From: Hyaloperonospora brassicae
Taxonomy: Eukaryota > Oomycota > Peronosporomycetes > Peronosporales > Peronosporaceae
NCBI GenBank assembly: GCA_947650285.1
Contig: CANTFL010001446.1
Location: 850,950-914,949 of the forward strand
Direction: 5' to 3'
DNA: 64,000 nt
Positions within the stretch are counted from its first letter, which is position 1; every line of letters starts with the position of its first letter. The notes beneath the pieces were generated by a model, which searched no databases, was not told where the DNA came from, and saw only the letters and a list, made by a program, of their open reading frames with translations. The translations under genes and the position numbers were made by a program. Of the stretch, positions 30,799 to 43,760 are shown one piece after another.

Positions 30799-32335
30799 TC
30801 GGATCCAGTGGCGCTCTTTTCGGGCTGCTTCGGACGTGGAAAATTCAACTGTGAACTCGAAAGCAAAGATCGGAGCTCGGCCGCGTGCTCTTTTTATGTC
30901 CGTGTTCAGAAGTCCTCTCGTCAGCACGAGACGTCGTCGGGGCTGAAGAGTGAGCCGCGCGGCCGCTGTGATTGGACGAAATCGGTTGACCACGTTGACC
31001 AATCCAGCAAAGAACGAGCGGAAAGGGCGTGCACCCCTACCCGCTAGACGACGCCCAGCGACGTGACCAAACTTTGAACAATGCCGAGCGCCGACGCGGT
31101 GCTGTCACGTGATTGGTTGGCGGTCGCTGGCGCAGCCACGATTGCACCAACTTCAAGTGCGTCGGCGCGTGGCCGGGCCAGCAACGGCCTGTGACCCGAA
31201 GCGAAACGTCGGCGCGTCACACACGGCCGTCTCGTGATTGCAGTTCCGGTGCGGGCCAAGCAAACGATCGACCAGCGAGTGCCGAATTGCTGGTCGATTG
31301 TGCGCTGACGGGTTTGCTCGCCCTGTGACGGTACATTCGACGGTAACAAACAGCACCCTATGGCTCACCACAAAGCGCTGGCCCAGCGCGTCGCTGCTGC
31401 CTTCGAATTGGACGCGTGACGCGCTTTCATCACTGCTCAGCACGAAAGACGGATGGGAGAAGTTGCCTCGTGTGCCCACCTATTCGACGGGATGTCACTT
31501 CAGCTTCGTCACATGCCTGTCTTTCCCCCCGTCCCCTGTGTTGTTTTTTGCCTTCGTTGCTCGCATCACGGCAGGTGTCAGCCCAACTAAAGTGTAGCTT
31601 CGGTAGACCCGTAAGCGATTGCAGGTACTCGTGTGACCTGTCGTGAGGCAACAAGCAGCCAGCAAAATGAGCTACGGATGGCAGGCATGTGCTTGCGAGC
31701 TGCTTTTTACTTGCGTGGCACATCGCTATGCATTGGGTGAAAGCACGACGAGCACACCACTCGCAGTTCCATAGACTTCGTCTTTCATCGATGAAAAAAT
31801 GCCATGCTCTAAGGTTTCAATTGGATGTTGTTCGGAGAGACAGCAAGTTACACGTGAGAGGACAAAAAGACAGTGGTCCTGGAAGCGCGTTGATGCGGAC
31901 GCTCACACGATTGAAACATGCAAGTAAGGCGTTCTCTCAATTACGTGACTGTAAGTTGCTGCGTCAAGCCACTTATGCTGTACACGACGTCCACGCTGTA
32001 ATAATTCAGTAAAATGTGTCGAAATCGGGTTGATAAGCTTATTTTTGAAATTAAACTCAGCACACTATAATCTTAGACGAACGTCCTTTTTCTTTCTAGT
32101 TTCTAAGCTTATATTGACGATAGTGTGCCAGCTGCGTAGAGACGTACTCACCTTGCAATAATGCTTTAGCACAGGACAAGATGTAATTTTTCTTGACTCA
32201 GCCGTGTGCGAGTAAGTCGCCAAGGTGTGACCACGAATAGAATTTGTAGTGTTATGTCAATTTCCCAGTAGTACTCATACCAGACAAATGGGCTCACGGA
32301 ATTGGGCGTGCAATGAAGCTACGGCACCCTCCGAG
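30799..32335. other. Intergenic region upstream of PEPCK
   Basis: The first 200 bp continue the PEPCK frame without an ATG and presumably hold its leader and promoter. Beyond that no gene is supported. GC content falls from about 31,600 onward, marking the edge of the gene-dense block. Confidence 0.5.
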
Positions 32336-32796
32336 TGTAACGGGGCACGCTCTTACCAGATGACTGGTAAGACTTTGTTAAATGGTACAAAAAGCTGCCT
32401 ACTCCCGAAGTCACGTACACGTGGTGTGAGGGAGAGCGAGGAAGTAAAGAGAACTTGGAAGCTATGTTTAAGGAAAAGTAGAACTCTATTTAATACCAAA
32501 TAGTTTATTTACTAAACCATCTTTGTCCTAATCCAACTACAATAAACTACAACCCCCTATGTCGGTTTCTTGCTCACCACCCATTACGCGCGTCCAGCAG
32601 CGATTAGGAACATATTTTGTTATGCAGACGCTACATCAACCAATGAGTCGAGCACCGAAGAATATTACCCTCAGGGGTAAGATTTCGCCAACAGTACATC
32701 TTCTCGAGTAATGTTAATTAAATATTATCGAAATAAATATTACCCAAAAATTGATACATTCGTGTCAATTTTATGTAACGGGCTCACCCCGTTACC
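32336..32796 (-). repeat. LTR, terminal-hairpin family, minus strand (solo or remnant)
   Basis: On the minus strand it starts with a GTAACGGG/CCCGTTAC hairpin (32775-32782 with 32788-32795) and ends GTGCCCCGTTACA at 32336. It shares the core TGCTGGACGCGCGTAATGGG-type block with the LTRs at 62844 and 63674. A 9-bp hairpin with loop ATGA lies at 32351-32359/32364-32372, and an 8-bp hairpin at 32747-32754/32765-32772. No target duplication was found. Confidence 0.75.
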
Positions 32797-33129
32797 AAGT
32801 AAATGTATCGTTCAAGTATTCCTGTAGAACATAGCGGTTGCATTATTGGCATCAGGTAAAGACATTCGCGCTTGATTCTCGCAGCACAAGCAATGGTTAA
32901 TGTCATACATCATAAACTTTGCAGTCGTAACAAACTTCGCAATTGGACGACTCCACACAGCATAGACGCTGTATGTCGCGAAGCTACTTTATCTCCTTGC
33001 CGGAAGAAGGCTTTATGATCAACGAGCAACTTGGTCCTTTAGAAGAACTCGACTCTACGATTCAATAATCCTAAAAGCTTAAGGTTCTAGCTCAAGTGAC
33101 CTAATGGAATGAATCAAAAGCACGAAGTG

Positions 33130-33306
33130 CTCAAGGGAGAGAGAGAGAAGTTTCAGAGTTTATTTTGGTACGCGAACTACCCACTATATCCGGATTTGTT
33201 AGCCACTATCTGGTGATGTATAATCGTACCGCCCCTCGCGGCTATAGATTCACGTACCTCCCGGTCTCGGATCCAGTGCTCATCCGCTCGGCCACGGGGC
33301 TCGGTG
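33130..33306 (-). mobile_element. tRNA-derived SINE-like fragment
   Basis: On the minus strand a tRNA-like head is visible: a box A match TGGCCGAGCGG (33284-33294) and, 26 bp further, a degenerate box B, GGTACGTGAATC (33247-33258). The anticodon arm does not fold properly and no acceptor stem closes, so it is not a working tRNA. A CT-rich tail ends near 33139. SINE families with tRNA heads are known from Phytophthora. Confidence 0.45.
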
Positions 33307-35857
33307 ATGAAGTGCTCAACCGTTCTACTGTTGCATAAGGACCGCAGCTGACACAAGGTACGTTAATGAAATCAGTTCCTGGCATCATCAAATTCACTCG
33401 ATCGATGCTATGATGACACAAGGGCTACGTGATAGTATACTTGTGCTTTCCGTGTCGCCAGTGTTCGACGGAATACACCAGAGCGAAGAGGAAAGAGTGG
33501 AAGTGTTGCACGCTAGTGATTAGTGTATTTCAGTTATCCTGTAACTTATTCAGTTCACAATTTACACCGAAGTACTCGAGTCATACATCAACCGACAGTC
33601 AAGAGTCACTGTTGTGTTAGGGGAACTACGACATGTGTAAACCTAGAGAGCGGACACGTCGTTATCCTGAGAATATCTACACCTTAACCAGGCTTGACTA
33701 CTCTTACAAGATCTGAGACACCTTAGCAAAGCACGTGTCGATAACAGATCAAAATAGGAGCTGAATAATATGTGTTTTACGTAAAAAGACGCCTTGTCCA
33801 AGCCTACATAATCTATATACTAATTCCCTGAATTAGTACTTTTTAACGATCTCTCATCAGGCGGCTGACTCACGTCAGATCCAAAAAACTGATGTAAGTA
33901 TTCTGATAATACTTATATAGATGGTCATCCTAAGTGTGTACCATACCTGTTATACCATTTATCAACCTCCGTGTAATTTCCGTTACACTGTAGCGTAGAT
34001 GGTATAGCTTCTCGCCAGAAAAGAATCAAGGTTTAAAGAGCAACTTACTTTAAATGAGAATAACGGCTCTACGAGTCAACACAGCTTAAGAGCTACCCGT
34101 CTCGGTTTACGGGACGATTTTGATTCAGTGGATCCACATCACAGGGGAATAAAGAGTCGATGCTTTAACAAAACTACCAGATTCTTCTAACCGATCAAAG
34201 ACGCCTTAAGAAGGCACGTGCATCAAGATGATAAAAACGGGAGCTGATGCTGATTTACTATTGAAAAACGAAGGTTGAATGCCCCTTCAAAAGATAAAAG
34301 CAAGGTTTTACCCTTTACTAATGTACAACCCGCAAAGTATTTCTCGAACCTGAAATAACACATACTCACATGAGCAGCGCACCACACGGTACACGTACAT
34401 ATATCATGGTGTGCTACTTATAGTGTGCCATTGTAAAAAAGCCGAGTTTAGATATCCTAGAGCGCTAAGGGTCATATCAAAACCAAGAAACTATTTGAAT
34501 TCGTTTATAATATCATAACGCTGACGATACACTATTATTGTAATAACGGAAATTGTAAAATGATAAGCCCGCTATTGATCAAACTGACGTCATATAAATA
34601 TCAATCCGGATTTTTGTCCATGTTACACATTATTTAGTGTTTTTTTGCTTATTAGATAATGTAAGGCATCATACCGGCCAAAAAAGCGTGCAACGAGTGA
34701 TGCACCCACGCTGTTAAAAGTGATCAGGTATACATCATGCATATGTAAGACTTAAACAACGTAAGCAAGTGAGGTGCACAAATAGAACAAATCATTAATT
34801 TCTTATATTATTGTAATAGCCTTTTTCATTCTATGATTATAGCAGGTTTATTCAGCCTGTACCTGCGCACGTTGTTTGCAAGATATCAAGTTCAATAATC
34901 TTACACTGTCATCAGCGTTGATAGCTTGCAATGTAGTAATTGCAGACGTGACGTGTCCCGGCAACGTGCCCACGTGTGTTATGCAAGCCCAGTGTGAAAA
35001 ATACAGCCCAGTCTGCAGAAGATTGACCACCAATTCAATCGCCGTTTTACATAGATGCTAAAAGTGTGTCGGACATTATACAACTGTAGCTTCTTGATAT
35101 AGTTACCGCTGTAAATGATCCCCTTGACGATGACGCAGTATTGGTCAATGAGAAGTGTGTTGCTTTTTCTCTCGACACTACAGTACCGCATCCAGCATCA
35201 TCGATAATAATCGTCATCAACGTATCGTAGTTTTACGATGGTCAACAACTAAAGTGTTTATAGATCGAAGACCTTCATACACCTACAATGTCATCAAACG
35301 TTGGTGCTGCAAAATATCTACACCACCCAACATCCTACATCAGTCGTTTAACAACTTCTGACAACCACTTCATTGGTCATCAATCTGCTCAATGCCAGCC
35401 AACACTTTACGGGCAACTGGAACTCATACAAGAGATATCACATGTCGAAGAATTGTATAAATGGTCTCTCATTCTGCTCAAAAGCGACTGCACTGAAAAG
35501 TTTCGTATTATGCCGCAGTGAAAGCCTATAAAGCGAGGATGACGGAAGTGGAATCGACCTTGACGAGTGCTTAATAATTCACTAGTACACGATAAACTAA
35601 AAATTATTCAGGTCTGACGTAATAAGTTTAAGGCATTTCAACCAGAATAATAAAGATTTTGCAACATTAATTTGGCTTCTCTTCCCGAAGTAACTTCTCC
35701 ACTCGTCGCGACAACGACTGCAATAATAATATCGCCTATTAATTGGGATGCATGAAGCGGTAAGCTATGATATATGTACGAGGTTTAAGCAGGCGTATTC
35801 GGTTGCACTACGTGGTGGCACGAATCAATAACCTTTTGTAAACAGTGTTACCGTTAC

Positions 35858-35951
35858 GATATCATACGCTTTCCGCCCGTCAGACGAATCATACCTTAAA
35901 AATTGATATCATACGCTTTCCGTCCATCAGACGAATCATTCCTTACAAATC
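35858..35951. repeat. 47-bp direct repeat, two copies
   Basis: Copies start at 35858 and 35905 with GATATCATACGCTTTCCG and differ at a few positions. Confidence 0.85.
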
Positions 35952-36397
35952 GTGAAGGTTATAATACTGGGACTGTAAACATGCGCCGCGAGATGAAAAA
36001 AATGGCATTTCATTAACAAAAAGTAAAAAAATTGTACCTGCTGCGCCAACATACTACCTATTTGCATTATCAGAATTTATTTGTCATACATATATATACA
36101 CGTATTCCTTTTATTCTCATATTTGTGACTTTTAAACATAATTGACCAATTCAGTCAATACTCACCCGGACGAAGGCGGCGTATTCCCACCAGCAGAATC
36201 AACCGTCAAAGCAACACCCTGTCGATTTGCTGAAGCAGATAAAAAATTCTTCATTCAGAAAGATGCGATTTGCATTTTAATCCAATTTGGCTTCAAATAT
36301 TCATCCTGTGTTCGTACTTGTTGCCGCTTAGTACATCTGCCGCATTTAATTGACCATCGTTCGTTAAGCGTATGATAGTAAAGTAGTATCGCTATTG

Positions 36398-36951
36398 TTA
36401 CTTAAGGCAAGCCCCATCATTTCCTTCAGAGTTTCCCTCGTTGCCTTGAGTATGTACCAAAGGTTCTGGTTCAGCAACTTCTGGATCGATCCCCAATAAC
36501 ACCAAATCAAGGTTAGTGGTCAGTGGATTACTGCTATATGGTAAAACTAGGTAATCAAGTTCTACTTCTACGGCATCTTGGTAGAAATAACCTGCATTTT
36601 CAGCATAAAACCTTGAAATTGAGTGATCTTCCGCTGTGAGGGAAAATTGTGTGTAAGACTGAAGCCCGGCCTGAGTTTTATACAGTAATAAAGTATCGAA
36701 TATGCCCGGAGCGTGGTCCGATATAATTATGGCATCCGGTAGAACGCACATAACTGTAGCTAGCTGACCAGCACGGGTATGTAGATCTACGGTAAAGATT
36801 AGGGTGACTAGCCGTCGCAGTCTAATCATATGAATACACCGGACATTCAAAAATATTAGATTGTATTCACTTGGGACTTTAGTTGAGGGAGGAATCTCAT
36901 GTATGCAGTACTTTGTATAAATTTCTGGAAGTATTGATGGCTGCCTCGCCT
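36398..36951 (-). CDS. Uncertain open reading frame, possibly a decayed gene
   Basis: The minus frame is open for about 184 codons to the stop at 36398, with no ATG until near 36829 (MIRLRRLVTLIF). The predicted protein is not low-complexity and ends in an acidic Gly/Asn-rich tail, which is unusual in this AT-rich stretch. A SDHAPG segment loosely recalls the endonuclease of LINE elements. I do not recognise it; it may be a fragment of a transposon protein or chance. Confidence 0.22.
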
Positions 36952-39109
36952 ACCGTCTTATCGTTACGTATCATTCAGATTGCTGAAAGATTGTTTGGCA
37001 ACTTCTATTTTTTCATCGCATAACAACTTCTTCGATGACGCCGGATAATGCTAAGGTACAATGAAGCCACCTCAATATGATGCTTGATGAAAGCTGCGAT
37101 CACTTCCTTTCTGCCCGAAACGTCTAACTAGAGAAATTAAACATCTGGGGGATCCACATTTATATCCAGACTTGACCCGTTATCTTCTGCGCTTTGTGTG
37201 CCATTTTTTCATTGAATTCGAGAGTATCAACACGAGCTTATTTGGATCGAGATCTGAAAGTAAACGCCAGCTGTTCTTTTTTCTAACAAAATTAGTGTGG
37301 CAGAGTGATGGCAGGTACTTTTGGCAGTTATAAGGATCGTGTACACATCTCTATTCGAAACGATATTATTTAGTGGGGACGAGTGGGGGCGGATATATCG
37401 CGGTCGGGCGTTGACGATCGGAGTGACGTGATGGATGGAGCGTGACGATCCCATTCAAAACGAGTTGTGGTATTGCGGTAGCAAAGATGTCGGAGATATG
37501 CGCCTCGGAAACCGACCCACAGGTCGTGATCGGGAAGGCTTTATGGGCCACGATCCTTGTGTAAGGTACAATAAACATGGATGGGAGGCCTTGCGGTTAC
37601 AGAAGCCGAAATGTGATGAGATCATTCATGGAGAAATAGGAATTAGCAAGGGTAGAATACTGAAAGGTATACGTGGCGTAGAGGCGAAACAGTAGTCGCG
37701 CGACATGTGTAAGAAAACTGCCGTTTTATAGGAAGGACCGCGGTAGAATTCAAGTGGACCACAAAATTTGTATGGACCACTCACTTTGATTGTGATTACA
37801 ACTCGGCGATCGCGATTGCACTCGAGATCCTGCCCCTTATGAATAGGACGTGGTCCACATAGAACAAGGGCACAGCCATTTAATATGGAAGACAAGTGGC
37901 ATCTGATCCTGAGATAGTTTATGAATAGTCGTAGTATTGGTAGTTGTTCGTCGAATCATAAATAAATTCCTGATTTACGTTAATATGGGTACGCGTCGTT
38001 ATTCTCCAAGGGGACTCTTTTGTGATACCAGAGTAAGAGAATATCGATTTCGCTACCAATAAGATCATCCTTCGATTGTTTTGATAGACGAAAATAATCT
38101 CACTTTCCAAACTGCGATCGGATGCAGGGAAAATAGGTAGATTAGATACGATATCGCGAGACGGATCAAGTGGTCAGAAGCAAATTGGCTTGATTGTCAA
38201 CATATGACTATTGGATAAACCGGTTTATATTAGATCAAGTTGTCTCATGTCATATATCATCGCAAGGACCAACGCGATCGAATATAATTTACGCTCGGTC
38301 GTTCCCCATTGAACCCCTAATGCGATCAGGTAACATCGACTTGAGTTCACCGACAAGAGTTTGATCCACCCTACCAACGGGTACACATGGTGAGGAAGGG
38401 CTCATACACGTAAACGGAGTATAATGAGTCGGTCGTCTGGGTACCTGTGGAAAGCCGGGATTTCATCAGCAAATTTTGGAATCCGCCTCCATCACTTTCG
38501 CGGTCATAGCATTTACGACGTTGTCTGAGCATATAGGCGGAGGTGTAGAATATTAAATTCGTACTATTTTTAGCATCGCATTTTTAGCGTTTACGTACTT
38601 AAGAGTTGCACATCTTAGAAAGCGCTAAACAAATAGAAATTGGAAAATCAATGGTCGCTGGGAAACGATGCTTTCGATTATCCAATTCGGAGTGGCTGCA
38701 GTTGATATTTCGGCTGGTGTAGAAAATCTAGGCAAAAAAAGCGATGTTGCGAAGATACGAAGCCGTCGTAGACGGTATGGTCGATAAAGTAAACTTCGAC
38801 GTATGCACCCGCATCACTTCGAGGTAAACGTTTATAAGCGCAATTGATAATGCCGTCCACGAAGTAGAGCAACCCGTATTGTATAAGACATTTGCTGGTC
38901 GCGAAAGAGTCAGCAGTCTATAGAGTGAAAAGTTAATAGTAAAGGATAATGCAATATTACCAAACACGGATGGAAGGTTGATAAACGTTTTGACGGCAAC
39001 GTGGTGAAGCGGGTCGAGAAGTGTGGACCGCAGATCACGCTGCGACTAAGTGCTAGTTTGATCGTAGGTGTGAGTCACACGATGAGGTGCATCATTCACC
39101 GGTATCTCG

Positions 39110-39300
39110 GGTCAAGCGATCTTGCACATCGCGATCCAGGACGACACGATCCTGGAAGCGCGATCTTGAATGTTATGATCATGAAATATGTGATCTAGGT
39201 GACGTGATCTAGAATATGGTGATCTTGGGTGACGAGGTATTGAGTGACGCGATCTCGTGCACCGCTATCTGGGGATGAAAAGATCAAGGTAATCTGGCTT
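39110..39300. repeat. Degenerate GATC-centred short repeats
   Basis: About twelve copies of a GCGATCTNG / GTGATCTNG-type core occur in 190 bp at spacings of 13-20 bp, interspersed with GTGACG. Copies are too diverged for an exact unit. Confidence 0.6.
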
Positions 39301-42300
39301 CGACCACCCGATACGATGGAGGCTCAATTCAAACAGCACAAGGCGACAAGCGCTGGTCCATATTTTTAATGCATGAAACAGGCTTAGCCATAGATTTATA
39401 ATTTGTTTGGATTCCATTGAAAGAGAAAGTCAATTTACTTCTAAGTGAAAAGTGTCTTTCCTTCTTCCGGGTAGGATTATTTGGCCTTTCGACGTCTGAA
39501 AAGATCAATAGACCACCAAGAAGATCCCTCCAGGAATATTTGACCAAGAGTTTGATATATCTACAAATATCTTGACTGCGATTGGACGCAGCGCAAAATA
39601 TAGCGAGACGGATCAAGTAGTCAGAAGGCTTGAGAATAAATCAACAACTTTAAACAAGTCGATATCGTAGGGGTCATGGCGACTTATATAGAGCACTCTA
39701 CAAGTACACCCGTAGTCGTACGAAGATTTCCATACAATTACCCACTCATCTCAAACACGGTCAAGTTTTCCGTCGACACAAGTCCACCAAGGAAGAGTGC
39801 ATCTCGCCCTACCGACGGCTACAAAAGGTGGAAGAAAACACGGAAGCGGAGTATCCCCTACGATGTTCGATAGTATGAGTGCCAGTGGAAAGTAGGGATC
39901 GCATCAATCTTGTGATCACCCCACCGCCACAAATTCTTGTAATCACCATTTCTATTAGAGAACTAACGGATATAATGACTAATTTAGAGGCGTCACAAAC
40001 GATCAATACCAGTCCATGGATAGATATCTGACGTGCTAGGAATTTCAATTATTTAGGTACAGCCTGTCTATATGTTGCTCCTAAGATGACACAACGAAGG
40101 GCTCAGTCATCATTCCTGATTTCAAAGACATCATCGGAGTAAATCAACCTACTTATTCAAGGGCGGATGAACAGTTTGAGAGGAGACAGGCTTTGCAGAC
40201 GAGGTCGAAACATCACTACGCTTCACCTTCAGTGTAATAGTGGTGGTGGGTCGCGTAGCACATCGCGTCGTATTTGATAGTACCTGACTCAAGGGAGTGC
40301 AGGCTGAAAACCCGTCACTTCCTTATCAAGAATATTTTTCGGGGTCTAGAAATTAGTTACCTGTCCTGGGGAAAGGTTTTGTGCAAAACATAACTTTGGT
40401 TGAAAGAGCAAGTGAGGTTGCGTGGTTAGAAGATGTCGAAAACGACTTCCTTCAGGACAGCTCCATTGGAATAGCCAAGCGTTTCTATAGCCTTTAAGTT
40501 GAAAGTTGGAAGCAGGAAGATACGACATTGGCGTACACCACGCGATGTCTTCTTCACAAGTTCGAAACGAAGATCATCGCAGCATAATTATGGCGATATA
40601 TGCAGCATTTAATTTTCTCAAGTGCAGCTTGTACAAAAAATACATGTATCTGGTCGTACTTAGCAAGGCATGCGGTGATGCGGACAACTTGGTATTAAAC
40701 AAAATTGTCAAGCATGCAGATCCTTCGATTAAAGTATCGATGCTGGAACATTCAAACTTAAAATAACTTGATAACCAATGTTAAGCTGCCAATGTTGGCG
40801 CTCTTTATGCAGTCGACTTAACTTGAGATGTGCGACGATCAAACTGAGAAAAGACGTCGTGAATAACCTGCAAACTGTGCGCGAGAAGGTATGAAACATG
40901 TGCAAAAATTTGTGGAAGTATCACAGTTTCGAAAAGCCTAAACAGAGACAGGCTGCGTGTCTACAGAATACCACTGACAGAACAACAAGCGATGCGTAAA
41001 TTTTGTGCCTACAATGGACAATAAAGCTCCTATCAAGTACATTTGATACTGGAAAGCGGCTCGGTTCGCCATTAAGTTAATGACCAAAAATTGATTGTTG
41101 GACCAGAGGACTTTAAAGGCAAGTGCATCTCAGATGACGGAGGTTGCCCGTGCATTAAAAAGTGTAAAAGCGCCATTGCTACGACTAAATTAAACTTCAA
41201 GGCCACGTAATTAAGACCTTTGACGTCCGGTGTTCTTGAAATCTCGAATAAATTATATTTGATGACGTTCTGGAGACTAAAGGTTTCTATTTATTCTCCA
41301 TTGTGAAAAATCACAGGTCTCGCTAAAAAAAGACATCAGGATGCTCACATTAGACCTAGAAAATATTATCACAGTGCTTATTGCATAATTTAATTGGTCC
41401 AAGAGCGTTATCAGACAGAGGGTGTGATAATGACGGTATCAGCACAAGTTGAGCATGAAGTAAGTCACGTGCAGAAGGGGTCGGTTGTGTACTTCTGCAA
41501 AAAGTATGGCGCGCCATATTTACGACAGTAGTTATTCGTTTATGAAACAGACCCGGCAAACGTTATAATAGGACCGACCTAAACGCTTAAAACTGCTTAT
41601 CTTGGGACCAAGCGAAGCAGGCCAAGGGCTCGCAGTCGGAGATATATACTAAGAGAGCGCACCTCTGGTTTAATGGATTGGGTCATTTGGCCTGACTTGA
41701 AGGAATATATGATACCTCGTGATCGACTAGAATATTGAAACATCGTAAATCTTGTCGACCATAAGTCCGATTAAGTTGCATTTAATTGCCTAAGTCAAAC
41801 GAAGCATCATACTAAAGGTTTATATAATATATATCACTGTACGAAAGGTAATTTAATTGTAGCATTTACGCACTCAGGTGTAATCGAGAAGTAGAATAGA
41901 AGATAATAGGCATCTTTTGCGAGAACGGAGGTATTGCTGGACAAAATAGCGAAGCAAGAGTCCATTTAAAATGGAAAAACCGAGCGAATGCATCGTACCA
42001 GAATGAATTTGATGTGGAGCATGATATCGTGAGCGGCCTACTACTGAGCGTTTCGGTTTATGCGGCTAAATAATTATTGTACGTACTTAATAAAATGTGC
42101 AAGTAAGGCAAATCCGGTCTACAGTGAACTCTGCAAATGTTAAGGAAGAAGCTAGTAATGGTGATCGACATTGTGAACGTTTAATGCGCGCAAAAAGCAC
42201 CTGGAAAATTAAAACAAAGCATGTAGACGAGATATAGACAACGCCTTATTAAGGGCAAGAGTGATATTTTTTTTGAAATACCGAGTGTTAATAAAAAGGG

Positions 42301-43065
42301 GCAAAGGCGCAATAGTAATGCGACACGAAAATAAGTTGAGACATAGAAAATACAGCATAATTTAACTAACGCAGGTAAATCTACAACAATACGTAAAATA
42401 TATTAGCGATGGTGTAGCCTAGAAAGAAGCAATGAAAGCCAAAGTTCATGCCAAAGAGCGTAAGAATCGTATAAAAACGAGTGTATGTACTTGAGAGACA
42501 CAATTTACTTGTTTGATGGTCATTAGGAATGACAATGGAAATTTAATCAAAAGTTGAAGGATAACACGGATGTGGTGAACAGAATTCTTGAGGAGACCCG
42601 CAAAATTCTAGTCAGCCAAATAAATAGCCAAAATAACAAGTCGATAGTTGTAATGGATATAGAAGTGCAAGTTTTATAAGATAATGATGTGTGGGGTCTT
42701 AATATATCGCTACGAAAAAGATTATTTTTGCACACTCAATACGTATGTGAAACCCATTAAGAAGTAGACGGTGAGATCGAGCGATTTTTAAGTAAAGAAA
42801 ATTGACTGAGGGGGCGAACAAATTCTTGCTTCAACTATATATTGAAGTTTGCTGCTTTGATGAAGTAACTTAAGCAAATATAAAACTGTTACTACCCTAG
42901 CCGTTTGGGAAATCAGATAAAAATGGTGAGATTACCAATGCATACGTGTAAGCGAGCAAAACGTAAAATAAGATGAATTCTATTGCTGTACCTCAATGTG
43001 TATTTAGGTCAGATGTGGTCATATAGCAACTTGTTGATCAAAAGAGAGAAAAAGATATATTTGTC

Positions 43066-43760
43066 ATGATAAGATCTTCACGGGCCTTAACATGCGGGTC
43101 ACCTAAATTAATTGCTAAACAAAAAAATGAAGGAATTTGGATGCACTCGCTGCTTGTCCAAATCTTTCGTGTACGCAGTTTGCGACGAAGCCAAACTGAA
43201 CATCGTCGGAGTGTATGTAGACGACTTCTTGGTCACCGCCTTGTGTTAAACCACTGTAACTTTTTTTCTTTTAAATATCAATGAATGCTTATTGAGGAAT
43301 AGGATGAGAGTGTAATGGTTATGGATTCCGTGTTCCCTTAAAAGATGTAAATATATTAACTGAACCGGGAAATCAAAGGAGATGATGGGTCAACATGGGC
43401 TGATTAAAGTGAATGGCGTGAAGGCTCCATCGGTAAAGAGGGTTGCGACCATGAAATTTAACCAGTATATTTGACGACAAGACGGGTTGTTTATTGCAAA
43501 CCATCGATAAGAGACGTTTATCCTGTAGTCGGTAGCCTTCTAAGGATTACCTGGATCGAGAGCTGACATTATCTTCGCGGTTCACAAGGTGGAAAGACGT
43601 ACTTACCAGCGTAGCTTCAGCAATCAAATGTAGGCAGAACGTTTTGCTCGATATGTGCTTAAAGATCAAACAGAAGGAACGCTATACCTTATTTTTAAAC
43701 ACAAAACAATATCAGGGTGACAAGCTGGTGCGATAAAGACCTCGCATCAATTAAACCTGA
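43066..43760 (+). pseudogene. Relic of a Ty1/copia reverse transcriptase / RNase H
   Basis: Bases 43148-43249 translate as RCLSKSFVYAVCDEAK... with the intact copia motif YVDDFLVTA, ended by TAA at 43247. After frame changes and stops, 43400-43470 and 43560-43620 give copia-like blocks (RADIIFAVHKVERRTYQ), and 43640-43680 gives an ARYVLKDQTEGTLYL-like block. Several frame shifts and stops show long decay. The outer borders and LTRs were not found. Confidence 0.65.

Larger units (their letters stand above)
32797..43065. other. AT-rich, gene-poor stretch
   Basis: No intact cellular gene is supported over 10 kb. Apart from the items listed separately (SINE-like piece, short tandem repeats, one uncertain open frame and a GATC-rich repeat), only short, mutually overlapping open frames without recognised domains are present. 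The sequence looks like old, heavily mutated transposon remains. Confidence 0.6.

Noticed and set aside
30799..31002. PEPCK extended to a TTG at 31002
   Set aside because: No ATG is present in the extension, and the ATG at 30798 already gives a plausible presequence.
33240..33306. Functional tRNA gene
   Set aside because: Only the box A region matches well; the anticodon and acceptor stems do not pair.
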